Translations under genes and position numbers: made by a program | Notes under the pieces: generated by a model | Databases searched by the model: none | What the model was told of the DNA's origin: nothing | Seen by the model: the letters and a program-made list of their open reading frames with translations, nothing else | Assembly: GCA_021018995.1 (NCBI GenBank) | Contig: CM037587.1 | Span: 11,476,866-11,540,865, forward strand | Direction of reading: 5' to 3' | Length of the DNA: 64,000 nucleotides | DNA from: Chloranthus sessilifolius | Taxonomy: Eukaryota; Streptophyta; Magnoliopsida; Chloranthales; Chloranthaceae | In this document: positions 11,972 through 23,693 of the stretch, piece after piece | Layout: every line of letters starts with the position of its first letter | How positions within the stretch are numbered: the stretch's first letter is position 1

Positions 11972-13908
11972 ACATTACAGATGAGAAGAGATCAGCTCCT
12001 TGACTGCAATGAGCAGTGGGTTCATAGTAGACAAATTGTGGTGGACCATCAGACCAATGAGGCTCCCTGGCTCCCTTATATGTCTGTCCTGAGTAATTAG
12101 ATACCACAATAACGTGGTGGTGCCCATTCAATTGTACTGCCACGGGGACATCACTGAGCCTTTCTACAAGATTCCAACAAGGGGCCCTGCCCTGCTACCT
12201 GACTCTTTGCACGAGCTGTTGATGTAGGATTTCTACTGCTCCTCTTTAGCATCGACTCTGCTGAGAAGGGATCCGAGAAACTTGTTGATGTAGGCGTATG
12301 ATAGGTTAATTTTGAGATGTGTGAGATGCGGAATCAAAAGCTAAGTAAACTCATGATCTCAGATTTATTGTGTGGAGGACTAAAAAACAATCTCCATAGT
12401 ATTGAAAAGCAAGAGTATAGCTTAGATTGTAGAAGACTTGTACTGGGTTCCAGCTCTACACATTAAAATGCACTGATGCATGATTGTTTGAAGTTGCAAT
12501 TTAAGTAGTTACATCTGAACTTAAAAATTCTTTAATCATTTTAGATCATTTGCCTTAAAACAACATAAATTTGGATTTCAGTTCAAGTTTAGTCACATGG
12601 GTTTTGTTAGAAATAGAGTAGTCACATGGGTTTTCAATATTCAATAAATAAAATATAACAACAACAAATCTTATATCAGCGATTTCAAAGTGAGGAACAG
12701 CAGCAATGTTGGATTACATATGATGATGATCAGCAACAGAAATAGCAGAATATGTGATGAAGAATAGCAACAGAATATTGCAACAATCGCAACAGCAATA
12801 TCATATTATCAACACAGAAAACAGCAGCAATACAAGTCCTAAAAGACTATCTGATCGGCCACGAAATCAGTCTAACAGGACCATTGACAGCAACAATTAG
12901 AGGGTCAGAACTCTCGAAGTAACCCAGGACAGAGACTCAAAACTCACAACAGCATGCCCAAAGTAAGTTTTGTTTGAGTTAAAATAGCTTTCCTTAGTGG
13001 AGTAGAGTTAGAAATTTTTTTAAAACAAGCTTTTACATAAGGGGCTCAACAAGTGACTGGTTTAGAGGATGGAGAGAAAAGGCTATAAAGGCTAGAGAGA
13101 GCAATGTCATAGCGTGTGGTTTTAATCTGCCTGATAAATCTCTGGCTTTGTCTGCTCTGTATATTTTCCTACTCGGAGGTTTGCATGATAGATAGTGTGA
13201 AAGTACCTCCATATGTGTGCATGCAAGTTCCATCTTAAAAAAACCCATGCTCTTTTATTGATCTCTCAGCAGTTTAAAAAAATGAAAGAAAGAAAAAGAA
13301 AAAAATAATATATATATTATTAATTTAAATTTAAATTTAATTTAATTTAATTTTTATTAAAAAACACCTTCAAATAAAATCATCCCGACTAGTTTGAATC
13401 ATCACAGATCCATCTTAGTGTATGGAACAAATGGAAGGATTTCGAGTGGCATAAGTAAGAGTGAGGGAAATTCTAAAAAGAAAAGGAGATAAATAAAAAT
13501 AAATCTGCAGAAAAAACATCTAGAGCTATGAGAGAAAATGCTAGGATTTGTTGTGACTCATACTAGATAATTAAGATCATATACAAGCAGCCTGATGATT
13601 AAACATATCCAAAGGTAAATTCAGATGGAAGGGGTTAATAAAGAATTAATAGGCAAGTTTAGATGGAATGGTCAATAAAGAAAAAAATTTAACATAGTTC
13701 AACATAATCTAGGGATCAAAAAAATTGAATTAAACTCCTAATGAAGAACAAGAAGCTTCTAGAAATCAATTGCATTCATAAAAAAAAGGAAATATTAGCT
13801 GAATTAAACAGAAACAGAGCAAAACATGAAGAACCATGCTTGTAAAAGGGAAATCTCCATTAGAGAACCAATGAAGCTCCATCTAATGTAAATTGCATTA
13901 AATACCTT
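11972..13908. other. Spacer; CAGCAA-rich tract at 12680-12960
   Basis: No supported gene. About 12680-12960 is enriched in AGCAACAG/AACAGCAG-type low-complexity sequence with stops in all frames. About 13290-13360 is a run of A/T-only sequence. Confidence 0.4.
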
Positions 13909-14350
13909 AGCCAGATTAGATCGAGCACGAAGAATGGGAGAACTCGGCTCCGGAATCGATTGAATCGGACGACGTTTTGAAGATCGGATCAGAGCCGAAT
14001 GGGATATGGCGAGATTTCACAGCTCTAATCAACGCGGCTTGGAGATTGCTAGTGCTATGGAAAGGGGGGGGGGCTAGGGTTAAAATCGGCCTTGAGGATT
14101 TAGAGAGGGAAGGGAAACTATCAGAAGTAAGGGAGGCTAGGGTTTCGTTGGCATGAGGGATGCAGGAGAGAGGGATAAAAGGAGGGTGAAATAGAGAAAA
14201 AATTAAAAAATAGGGGGATTTGGAAACCCTAACCTCTGAAAGAATCTTGAAAATCGGATCCTGATGCGGAAAAGTCAGGAGAAATGATCGATCGGGAGTC
14301 GTCCGATGAGGCATCAACGTTGTTGATTAGGGATCTGGAGACGATCGAAT
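13909..14350 (-). other. Possible first exon or 5' UTR of a decayed gene
   Basis: On the minus strand this is a C/T-rich tract with several AACCCTAG phrases, like a plant 5' UTR, ending CTGGCTAAG followed by GTATTT, a plausible splice donor at 13908. The 133-codon frame through it (14317-13916) has a composition unlike a real protein and I do not call it coding. It could be the 5' end of the JmjC fragment to the left or of an unrelated gene. Confidence 0.25.
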
Positions 14351-14480
14351 AGAAGGTGGATATTCATCTTCGTTGATCTTCGTCGATGAGGCATCAACAT
14401 TATTGATTAGGGATCTGGAGATGATCGAAGCAGAAATGAGGGAGAGGGAGAGGGAGAGGGAGAGGGAGAGGGAGAGGGAA
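14302..14480. repeat. 80-bp tandem duplication and (GAGGGA)n microsatellite
   Basis: A segment containing CGATGAGGCATCAACGTTGT and GATTAGGGATCTGGAG occurs twice, about 80 bp apart, at 14302-14350 and 14383-14430, with few differences. It is followed by an almost pure (GAGGGA)n run at 14438-14479. Confidence 0.8.
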
Positions 14481-14519
14481 GGGATATTAGGTTAAATGCC
14501 AAACGAAGGAGTTGATATA

Positions 14520-14713
14520 CCACTTCAGGAAATAGGTTGGAGGTCGCCCGATGGATTGCACGTGACATGATCACGTGATAAGACAATTATTTCTTAAACC
14601 ACTATTTTAGCTAAAAAAATTACTGTTTTAAGGAGTGGAATATTACACCACTATTTTAAGCAGTGGTTTATTTTATATTGCTACAGTAAATTTTCCCTCA
14701 TTTTGACGTAGTG
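14520..14713 (-). mobile_element. CACTA-like transposon right terminus
   Basis: The + strand ends GACGTAGTG at 14713, so the reverse complement begins CACTACGTCAAAATGAGGG, typical of CACTA (En/Spm) termini. Just inside are repeated ACCACTNNTTAAAA-type motifs in both orientations, resembling CACTA subterminal repeats. I could not find the matching left end in the window. The terminus lies 145 bp before the first visible polygalacturonase exon, so this element may be what removed that gene's 5' exon. Confidence 0.4.
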
Positions 14714-16591
14714 TTGATCATATTTCTTCCTTGTTGAATTGTGATTCAATTATCATTTGCTCTTTGTTTTTGGGTTTTGGGTATTGAAAATATTTAGTTG
14801 AGGAGTTGTATCTGTTGGTGTAAATGTAGTTTAACTAAACTCTTTATTGTGTCGTTAGGCATTAATGAAGGCTTGGGAAGAAGCTTGTTCATCTGCTCCA
14901 TCTGTTCTTGTGGTGCCTAAGAACAAAAACTATCTTATTAAACCAACAACATTTTCAGGTCCTTGCAGATCAGATATTACAGTGATGGTGACATGATAAA
15001 ATTATGGAAATTGAATGGGCTTTTTCCATTTTTTTTCAATGATTCAATTTACTTATTGAATATACTTATATATTTTTTCCAACTAAGATTCTTTTGAAAG
15101 AATTGCTTTTGTTTTATGACAGATATATGGAACAATCCAAGCACCGTCCGATCAATCGGCCTGGAGTAAAAGTAATCAGAGACTTTGGATTAAGTTCAAC
15201 CAAATTCAAAATCTTAGAGTTGAAGGTGGTGGAACCATCAATGGAAATGGAGCAGTATGGTGGAAAAACTCTTGTAAAATAAATAAGGCCCTTGTAAGTG
15301 GTTTAGTTTTTGAGTTAAAATTCCCTAAATTCAATTCAATGAACTCCTTCTCTCTTCAATTAATAAGACTTTTTTTGTGTGTGTGGATTTGCAGCCTTGC
15401 AAAGACGCGCCAACGGTATGTTCATGGACACCTTGCATGATGATTATGTATAAATTAGCCCTATATTTTTCATGGATAAATGTTTCTAAGACAGTGTATG
15501 GCCAAGATAGCCGAAACAGCCATCATTTAGCTGATTATGTGCCATGTGAAGGAGTGCACGATTGATTATATATGATTGAAAGAAATATAAGAAAATATAA
15601 TGCCATCAACACGATAAACCAAATTGAAAATGGATGGTGAAACTAAATAAGTTTTCAACGTTCATTTTCAGCTTGGTTGACCTTTGTGACCGTGCTACGT
15701 TTTATATATAATTTCTATCATTGGTGCACACGATCATGGGGTTGCATGCCACGAGCCAGCCGATGGCTGTCCCAACTACCACTGTCCATTTTCATTTGTT
15801 TTTCTACTTTTGTGGATTTCAAAATGAGTGCTGAGTCATTATATGACTTTATTTATAACTTAACACTCTATTTTTTTTTTTGTGGCTTTTTGGGGATTTT
15901 CCCAATGAGTAAGTTGTAGAAATAGTGGTATCATTTCACCAACTTACTTGTAAATTAGCCCTCTATTTCCCCTTTATTTATTTGGGGGTTCCCATATGAC
16001 CATTTGATAAAATGTCCAAGCTTAATTGCCTAGCAAGAAAAGGAGAAAAAGACTGAAATGTGTTCTTTTTTGTTTTGTTTTGACAGGCCCTAACCTTCAA
16101 CTCATGCAAGAACTTAAGGGTTAGCAACCTCAATATCAAAGATGGTCAACAAATTCAAGTGTCTTTTCAGAGCTGTGTCAATGTCCAAGCTTCAAATCTC
16201 ATGATAACTGCACCAGGAAACAGCCCCAATACAGATGGAATCCATATCACATCCACTCAAAACATTCAAATCATGAGTACTGCCATAGGCACAGGTAAAA
16301 CCCCATTAGAGAAAATCAAACTCAAATTCTCCATCAACCTTAATTTTATATAAAAAATATAATATATGGTATCCATTTTCGTCTAAAAATTATTTCAAGT
16401 AATAAATTTTTGTGTATCCTATTCTAAAGAAAATAGAAAACAATGGTTAGAGGAAATTTTCAATCTATATTTTATTTTCAATGTATATAAAAAAAATCAA
16501 TAAAGAGAAAATTCTTTATTTATTTGATGCATGAGTTCTTAAAAGAAACAAAGAAATTAGAAATAAAGTATCATAAATAAGAGGACCCACA

Positions 16592-16950
16592 AAGGGGTTG
16601 TCGCAACAGTCTAACGGCTTAGATTTGCTCCCCATGCTTACGTGTTCGAAAGGATTCCCCTCACTATAAAAAATAAGACTATTAGCGACAGCCAAAACTG
16701 CCGCTATTAATAAAAAAGCTGCTGTTAATAACCTCGTCGCTAATAGTCTTAATAGCTTTTAATGATTTTTTTGTTAATAACAGCAGTTTTTGGCCAACGC
16801 TAATAGTCTTATTTTTTGTAGTGCCTTATGTTAGCCTAGTGTGTAGTGAGCATGCATAAATCATGAAATAGTTGTGGCACGGGTGGGACTCTACACCCCA
16901 TCGGGATTACTCCAAGCACCTAATTGGGAAACCTTGTGACATAAAAAAAT
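16592..16950 (+). mobile_element. Possible tRNA-derived SINE in a polygalacturonase intron
   Basis: GGGGTTGTCGCAACAGTCTA resembles a pol III A box, and GTGTTCGAAAGGATTCC resembles a B box about 35 bp downstream. The unit ends in an A-rich then TA-rich tail near 16945. It is interrupted by the CACTA-type MITE at 16662-16823. No clear flanking duplication was found, so the call is tentative. Confidence 0.4.
16662..16823. mobile_element. CACTA-derived MITE, 162 bp
   Basis: The left end is CACTATAAAAAATAAGAC; the right end, reverse-complemented, is CACTACAAAAAATAAGAC, and the inverted match continues inward through TATTAGCG and GCCAAAA. It is flanked by a 3-bp duplication CCT at 16659-16661 and 16824-16826, the size made by CACTA transposases. 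It has no coding capacity and sits in a polygalacturonase intron, apparently inside an older SINE-like unit. Confidence 0.88.
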
Positions 16951-18001
16951 ATATATATATAAAATAATAATAATAGTAATAATAATAAAGAAGAGGCATT
17001 TTATTGGATTTTTTGTTTTGTTCATTCACTATGAGCTCCATTCCATTGATTCTATTGATGATAAACAACTTTATTCCACCCGTTCAAACTGTCAACTATC
17101 TTTGGACAATGATAGATTCATGAATAAAACTAAGGCTATACTTGGGGTTAGGAAAACAATATTTGGTTTAAGTCCGAAAAGGTTCAACTCATTATAATAT
17201 CAGAGCTTGAACTTCAAACCCTAGATATCAGTTGTGTTCTATGACATGCTTATTAAACTGTTGAAGGTGATGATTGCATCTCAATAGAAAGTGGGTCTTC
17301 AAATGTCAAAGCTGCGGGCATAACATGTGGACCGGGCCATGGAATAAGGTCTCACCCTCTTTCACCTTTTTTTATTTTCTTTCTTAGAAACTCTTCTATA
17401 ATTCGATTGAAAAATCTATTACTTTAATTGTTAATATTTATTTTCAATTTTTGCATGGTGATGAATACAGTATTGGAAGCTTAGGAGATGGAAACTCAGA
17501 AGCCCGTTGTTACGGTAGATGGAGCCACAATTCATGGAGCAACAAATGGAGTCAGGATCAAAACCTATCAGGTAAGACACATCCCACACGTATATATGCA
17601 TTCCAATGCATGGCGGTGACCATGCAATCGAATGCTAGATCACGTACCACGTGGCCATGATCTTGAGTTACACACCATCCTCCTAAGGGTTCACTGAACA
17701 CTTATGGTTTTAGAAAAAAATATTATTTTTAGACCATTTTTCCCTTCAAAAACTAGGCCAAACTTTCCCATCCAACGCTTGAACTTCATGTATTGAAAAA
17801 ATTACACCTATGATAAGCTTTTGAACAACGGATAAATATCCTTTTTAATTATTTTTTAGATAGATCTGATTGAACTTGGGCAACTTATCGTGGCATATGA
17901 TCCTCGAGTTGGGGTCACATGGCACCCAACTGATTTGAATGATTGGATCATACATGCATTTCAATACATATCCCCAAGTTTCTATATATATTGGGTAAAA
18001 T

Positions 18002-20272
18002 TGTAATATCCCTGATAATTTTGGCAGATTTTCGTTTACCTCGATAAGCGTGCCCAAAAATAATTATGTTATTTTTATGAGTTTTTTTGTTAGTATTGGT
18101 TATGATGAGGGACATGACCAAAGGATTTAATTATGAGGTGTGTATAGGTCAGGAAATCAAAGACGTACACAATAAGGTTTGTATTTGTGTTTAACGCCGG
18201 AGGTTTTGCAAAAATAAATGGATAAGTTGTAAAATTGAAATATCTAGATTTTTGTAAGCTTTGTTTTAATATTATAAAGAGAGAGAGAGTTAGAGAAAAT
18301 ATACTTCTCTCTTCCGGTTGGAAAACATAGGAAACTCTTTGAAATGCTTTTGATCTTTAGATCTAGAGAGTTTGAGAACTCCTCTTCCCATCTCAACCAT
18401 TAATAAGCATTGAGTTAGTACTTAGATCTGTTTGAGCTATTGAAAAAGAAAAGAGATGAGGAAAGGGAGAAGTTCTCTGTGATTTCGTTGTGGCTGAGGC
18501 AATGTCCACCTCGTTGTGAATATGGACTGATTTGAAGATTTGAACCATTGAGCTGGAGATTGGTTCCGGTGTGTGAATCGGTGCAATGGGATCAACGGTT
18601 TAAGCTACAAGAGGTAGGTCGTTGAAACCTCCATGTGTAAATTTAATTATGTTTTGTTTAGAGTAGCATGTTTTGTGTTTAAAGAAGATCAGATGGCTGT
18701 GGTTGAATAAGAGAAAAAGAATCCGGACATGAAAAGTTGACAGCCACAGTACCTGAGAAAATCGACCATCGATTTTGAAAATCGACTGTCGAAAGTGAAA
18801 ATCGACTGTCGAAGTAGAAATCGACAGTCGAAAATGGGTTTTTTTCTTTGAAACAGAATCCTGAAATTCGATGGTCGAATTTTAAATCGACCATCAATTT
18901 GATTCATTCATCAATTTGAAATCGATGGTGAATTACATCGATTCTAGCTTTTAATTTTTGATTGGATTTTTTGTTTTATAAGCCTTTGGATTAAATTTTG
19001 GGTTGTATATTAACACTTAGGGTGTTAATATATGTAGGTTTTGGGCAATTGGGAGTCCTTGGAGAGGATTGCTTAGGCATGCCTTTGAATTTGCTTGGTT
19101 AAGGTAGGGGAACCCTAATCTCTATTTGCATAAATTATAAGCACAAAACTACGATAGACCATTTACTTGAGAATCACAAATTTGATAATAATCTGTGCAC
19201 ATAGTGTAAACAAAGTTTGAATATACGACACCATCAGAAAATTATACATATTGTTAGGAATAAGAATCTTTGTGAATCAGAATCTCAGCTAAATCTTTTT
19301 GAATCAGAATCTCAGTTAATTTTCGAATCAGAATTTCGAATCAGAACTTTGACAATTCAGTATATGTTATAATTAATAAGCTTTGATATGTGTTAGCATT
19401 TGCATTTGATTTTGGGTTCATAAGTACGATGCCCTAGATTCCACCAAGTGTTGACGGTAAAATTTTGCGCAAGTTACCCTCATAGCGTAGGGGCTTGTTG
19501 CATTTTCGAAATGGGTTCATGAGCAGATGGTCAGTAGGGTCTTCCCATCGGTCACTTAGTCCGCTCTCATGCTATAGGAAATTTGGGAGATAAAATTAAG
19601 TTATAAATTTAAGACAAGAAGCATGCTAAATTAGAACATTTTGAACACTTTGAACTTACTATCAGTTTTGACTCAGGATTAGAACTGGAGATTTAAATTT
19701 GAAAGCATCTTTTGAAAAATCATATTTGATCCGATTCCGTCTTTTGAAAACCAGTACTTATAATAAACTGCAAATAGATCTGGCTTCTTCTATTGAGCTT
19801 GGCTGTTAGCTCACCTCGACTATACGCCTGTGCTGAGACCGACATTGGGTCAGAGGATCCGGAGGACTCCGATTATATTCCAGAGGAGGATTTGGATATA
19901 CCAGCGGAGGAGTTCTTCCCTTGATCTTTGGATCCTTATACTTTGGTATTTTGTCTGGATATTAAATTTGGAATATTGAGCCCTAGGCTATTATTTTGTC
20001 CTTTTGATATCACTAGAGGAACCATTATCGTGAACCTCTATTTTAGGTGATTGGTTTGGCCATCACCGGTGGTTCCTTTTGGTTCCTCACAGTGATATAT
20101 TCTTTTGCTATCTGTAGTCTTTTAGTTCTTTTGGATTATGTTATGATGCCTCTGTTCTTTAGACCTTTGTTTATGTTGCCGGCTTCTGTTTGTTACGGCT
20201 TATTGAGAAATCAATAAGTTGATGAACCGGCCTTTCCTATACCTTAGGGATTGGAAAAGTCGGGTCGTCACA
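18002..20272 (+). mobile_element. Solo LTR, 2271 bp, with AAAAT target-site duplication
   Basis: It starts TGTAATATCC and ends GGGTCGTCACA, with AAAAT on both sides (17997-18001 and 20273-20277). It shares layout with the other LTRs here: palindrome-like ATCGACTGTCGAAA repeats at about 18760-18910, GCTGTTAGCTCACC near 19805, and CCATCACCGGTGGTTCC near 20065. No interior or second LTR is present, so it is the product of LTR-LTR recombination. In the orientation rule seen here (TGTAAY start), it lies on the plus strand. Confidence 0.88.
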
Positions 20273-20283
20273 AAAATCCTCCC

Positions 20284-20440
20284 ACTCGAGTCATGAGATT
20301 AAACCATGGGTCAAAATATCATCCGATACCAATACGTGTCGTTCGATATGTATCGGTTTTGAACCTCACCGATATGATACATTCAAGGTACCGTAGCGGT
20401 GCCTCCCACACAAAATACCAAAATAAAAGACGATACATAC
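20284..20440. mobile_element. Left half of a fold-back/MITE-like element
   Basis: ACTCGAGTCATGAGATTAAA then CCATGGGTCAAAATAT here matches, inverted, the end of the block 31086-31198 (GACCCATGGATTAAACCC...GCGAGT). Both halves are rich in ATACGTATCGGTTTTG phrases. The two halves are separated exactly by the CATAC-flanked LTR element. Confidence 0.5.
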
Positions 20441-23227
20441 TGTGACAGCCCGGATTTTCATGCCTAGAAATCCGTGCCATCAGGATCATACTCTGGATGA
20501 TCCCCAAGACAAATCACGAAGTGTCTGCTCGTATAGCGGAAACCAAGCAGACACTGTCCAATAGTGGTAGATCGAGTCATCACAAAGCATTTAAAATAGA
20601 AAGAAGCAATAAAACAAACATGTATCTAAATATATAAAAATATACATTCCCAAAAAAGAACCAAGAAGAACCAATGGTGATGGACATCCATCACCTAAAA
20701 GAATGGTTCCTAATAATGGTTCCAATAGAATGTATAGTAATACTATAAAAGGAAGAAAATATCTATAGAAAGTAAATATAGAAGTGGCCACCAGGCGCAC
20801 AATAATCCAAAGGTTTACACAAAATCCTAAAAATAGCAGACTCGTATACCCAGACTAAGGATAAAAGTCGTCTGCCTGGACGTCAGTCTCCTCGTCCTCG
20901 GCCTCAGCCTCTAGATCAGGCTGGTAGTCAGGGTCACTCTCAGTGCCAAGAACTCTAGTCTCAGAACCTAAAATGTTAATGGAAACAAGGTGAGCTACAT
21001 CATAGCTCAATAGAAGAATACTAACTAAAGTGTAATGAATATGCAAGACATGATATTTCAAAACAGGATATCAAATCAGAATGTATAAACAGGCAAAATC
21101 AGAGTAAATACTGAGTTTGTAAACAAGAAACAACTGTGATGCAGATATATAATTAGTGACTTAAATTGTATTTGTTTTCTAACTTAAGAAACTCCCGTGA
21201 ATATATAACATGGAGTAAATAGAAATTTACCGATAGGAAATCCCAACCAATCGTCGTTCACATGAACAATTTTAGATTGCAACAATGCCTCATCTATGGA
21301 GTGCAATTGTGCCGAGGGATTACAAGCAGATGCACAAGTGTGCCAGGCTCGGATATACCGTCGGGTCGGTGGGGATCATCTGGTTAAATCATCAAATCAC
21401 ATATACACATAGACCTCACAGATCATATAGCAGAAATCAGGAGCAGGTTTCAGGATACAAATTAGAAAACAGAAATCAGAGATAACAGGAATTTATGATA
21501 TGCTTACATGCTTGTTAAAACAGAAATCAGGGCACAGATATGAAATAAATATGAAATTATACTCAAAACAGTTTAGGTTGGTTTTCCCCTACCTCAGGTC
21601 AGACCTCTTTCTAAGCAAATCCAACGCCGTTCTAAAGTAGTCCAAAAGTTCTTATCTACGTCCTCCACTCTTAGTCTACATCACACACATGATGATGTAT
21701 AAAAATTGATCATAATTATTAATAATATTGACGTATTTAAGTATTTTCTCAAAACCGAGACGGAAATGGGTAATTTCGTGTTGACTCGAAACTTGACCCA
21801 ACTTCCCACTTCATTTTGACCCTCAAAATATTTGATTAAAGATTTTGCTAATTCATAAAAAAGTTAGATCTCATCGTACTCTTTCCAACACATCAAGAAT
21901 CGCATCAATCGGAGTTCGGGACAAGGAGTTATGGCCAAAATACCGAAGCTATATCGATACTTCAGTCAAAACGTGCTAACTTAAAACTTGGCCAAACTTC
22001 CAGCTTAATTTTGATCATCAAAAAAATTTATTCATTAGTTATTTAATTCATAAAAGTTGTAGATTTAGTTGTCCTCTTTCCAATTTCGCAAGAATCGTAT
22101 TAATCGGAGTTCGGAGTAAAACGTTATGGCCAAAATACTGAAGTAATATCGGCACAGTCAAATTGATCGATCAACACATCATATTGATCGATCAATGCTG
22201 TCGAGAATGAACCTCCAGCAACCTAACTTGTTGTTTTTCCAATTGTATATATAATTTGATCGATCAATTACTCAAATTGATCGATCAACACCAAATTTGA
22301 TCAATCAATCACCTAGATTGATCGATCAATCACCCCATTGATCGATCAAAAACCTTCAGAAATACACAACCATATGGTTTTTTGTCATTTTTGATCTATT
22401 TTCATCCAAATCTTCTACGATCTTCATCGAATCACACACACATCCACACTAAACTAAAACAATGATTTATTCTATAATCTAAACTATTAAAATCAAATAA
22501 AAACTAACCTTTCTTCGATCGATTTCGTGCCTTTAAGGATCGTTGTCCAAAAGGGTTTCGAAACGAATCTTCCGAATTTCTACGGCGATTTCACCATGAT
22601 TGATCACCACGAATTCAAGATGAAGTCGTCAATGATCCACGCATCGATCTCAACCTTCTCAATGCTCGGTTAATGATCGTGAGGTGGAACGCTTCTTGAA
22701 AATGGGGTTTCTAAAGAAAAAGGGGTTTGAACGATCGAAATTCACCAAAGGCGGGATTCAAGCGTTGATCGGCGTCGAGTTCTTCATGAATAATGGAAAT
22801 ATTGCGGCGCGATCACGATCTCATCGTCGAAATCTCAAGAAGGGCGGAAGTTTTTCTCTTCTTTCTCTCTCTAGAAATCCAAATTCCAAAGCTTTGCAAC
22901 CGGGTGAAGCTTCTTTGAAAAGTTTTATCTTTTAATTAGCTAAAGGACTTGATTTCGGTGCGAAGCGATAACATTGCAAAAGTGTGTTAGGCTTATCCAC
23001 TTGAAATAGAGTTTGGTTTTGGTGTTGGGAGGCACACAATGCGTTGGTGCACGGCTTTCACACTAAAAGCCCAAACACACATTTAAACCTTAATCTGTCC
23101 GCACAAAGTTATTCTAATATTATTTAAATATTTATTATTACATAAAAATCTATGATGACATCGATTTTTGTGTCGACCACACACATGAGGTGAGTTGAGT
23201 TCGGGTCTAATTTTACGGGTTATTACA
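20441..23227 (-). repeat. 3' LTR of the 10.6-kb element
   Basis: It starts TGTGACAGCCCGG and ends GGGTTATTACA; on the minus strand it reads TGTAATAACCC...GGGCTGTCACA. It contains two copies of the TCGGAGTTCGG...GTTATGGCCAAAATAC block (about 21905 and 22095) followed by TTGATCGATCAA palindromes at 22155-22350. The 83-codon plus-strand frame at 22684-22935 recurs in the other LTR only because the LTRs are copies. Confidence 0.9.
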
Positions 23228-23630
23228 TTCTTTCCACCTTAAAGAATTTTCGTCCTCGAAAATCGACTTGCTAGTTTCAAAAAGGTATGAGTATAATTCA
23301 ATATGCCCAAAAATTAGGGTCATTACATTTACCTCTCCTCAAGGAATTTTCGCCTTCGAAATTGTAAAACATACCTAAACAGGTCTACTATCCACACAGA
23401 TTTAAACAAAACAGTGATAATTATGTCACAAAATTTTATTGTATTATAGTAATAGATAAAGATAGAATAGCTAAGTTCTAAATTATTTTTGCCAATAATA
23501 TTATCATAAAATTTTAATTTATTTTGATTTCCGTGCCAGGCACGCATATCAAAGCAGTTGAGTTCTATTGAGAATTTTATGGTCATTACATTATCCCCCC
23601 CCCTTTAGAAATTTTCGTCCCCGAAAATGT
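23228..23630 (-). promoter_or_regulatory. Polypurine tract and two further PPT/LTR-start-like repeats
   Basis: Read on the minus strand, TTTCGAGGACGAAAATTC, AAGGTGGAAAGAA and then TGTAATAACCC mark the functional junction at 23264-23228. Two similar blocks lie further into the interior, at 23363-23317 (ending TGTAATGACCC) and 23628-23581 (ending TGTAATGACC). A weaker one lies at about 25642-25593. Only the outermost is at the LTR edge. The block resembles the end of Del/Tekay-type polyproteins running into the PPT. Confidence 0.65.
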
Positions 23631-23693
23631 CTAACAGACACTAACAGTTCGAACCCTAGCAAATGTGCACGAAACATCAAAATAAATATTTGG

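Larger units (their letters stand above)
14859..17571 (+). pseudogene. Polygalacturonase (GH28) pseudogene, exons up to the giant intron
   Basis: Polygalacturonases hydrolyse demethylated pectin in the plant cell wall. Exons read by GT/AG signals and phase: 14859-14987, 15123-15293, 15395-15415 (a 21-nt microexon), 16087-16294, 17267-17348, 17471-17571. Signature residues are present: SPNTDGIHIT (catalytic NTD), GDDCISI (second and third Asp), CGPGHG-IS-IGSLG (catalytic His, across an intron) and RIKTYQ (substrate-binding RIK). The exon for signal peptide and DYGA motif is absent upstream. The exon 17471-17571 has a length incompatible with the frame. Between SEA and VTVDG it lacks bases, most simply an 8-bp deletion. 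The gene continues at 31670-32156 after a 14.1-kb intron. Not expected to give an enzyme. Confidence 0.9.

Noticed and set aside
13916..14317. 133-codon minus-strand frame
   Set aside because: C/T-rich tract with AACCCTAG words typical of 5' leaders; the amino-acid content is that of translated UTR.
22684..22935. 83-codon plus-strand frame repeated at 30536-30787 with nearly identical protein
   Set aside because: The two positions are equivalent sites in the two LTRs of one element, so the similarity reflects LTR duplication and not selection. The frame is antisense to the element, and I see no domain.
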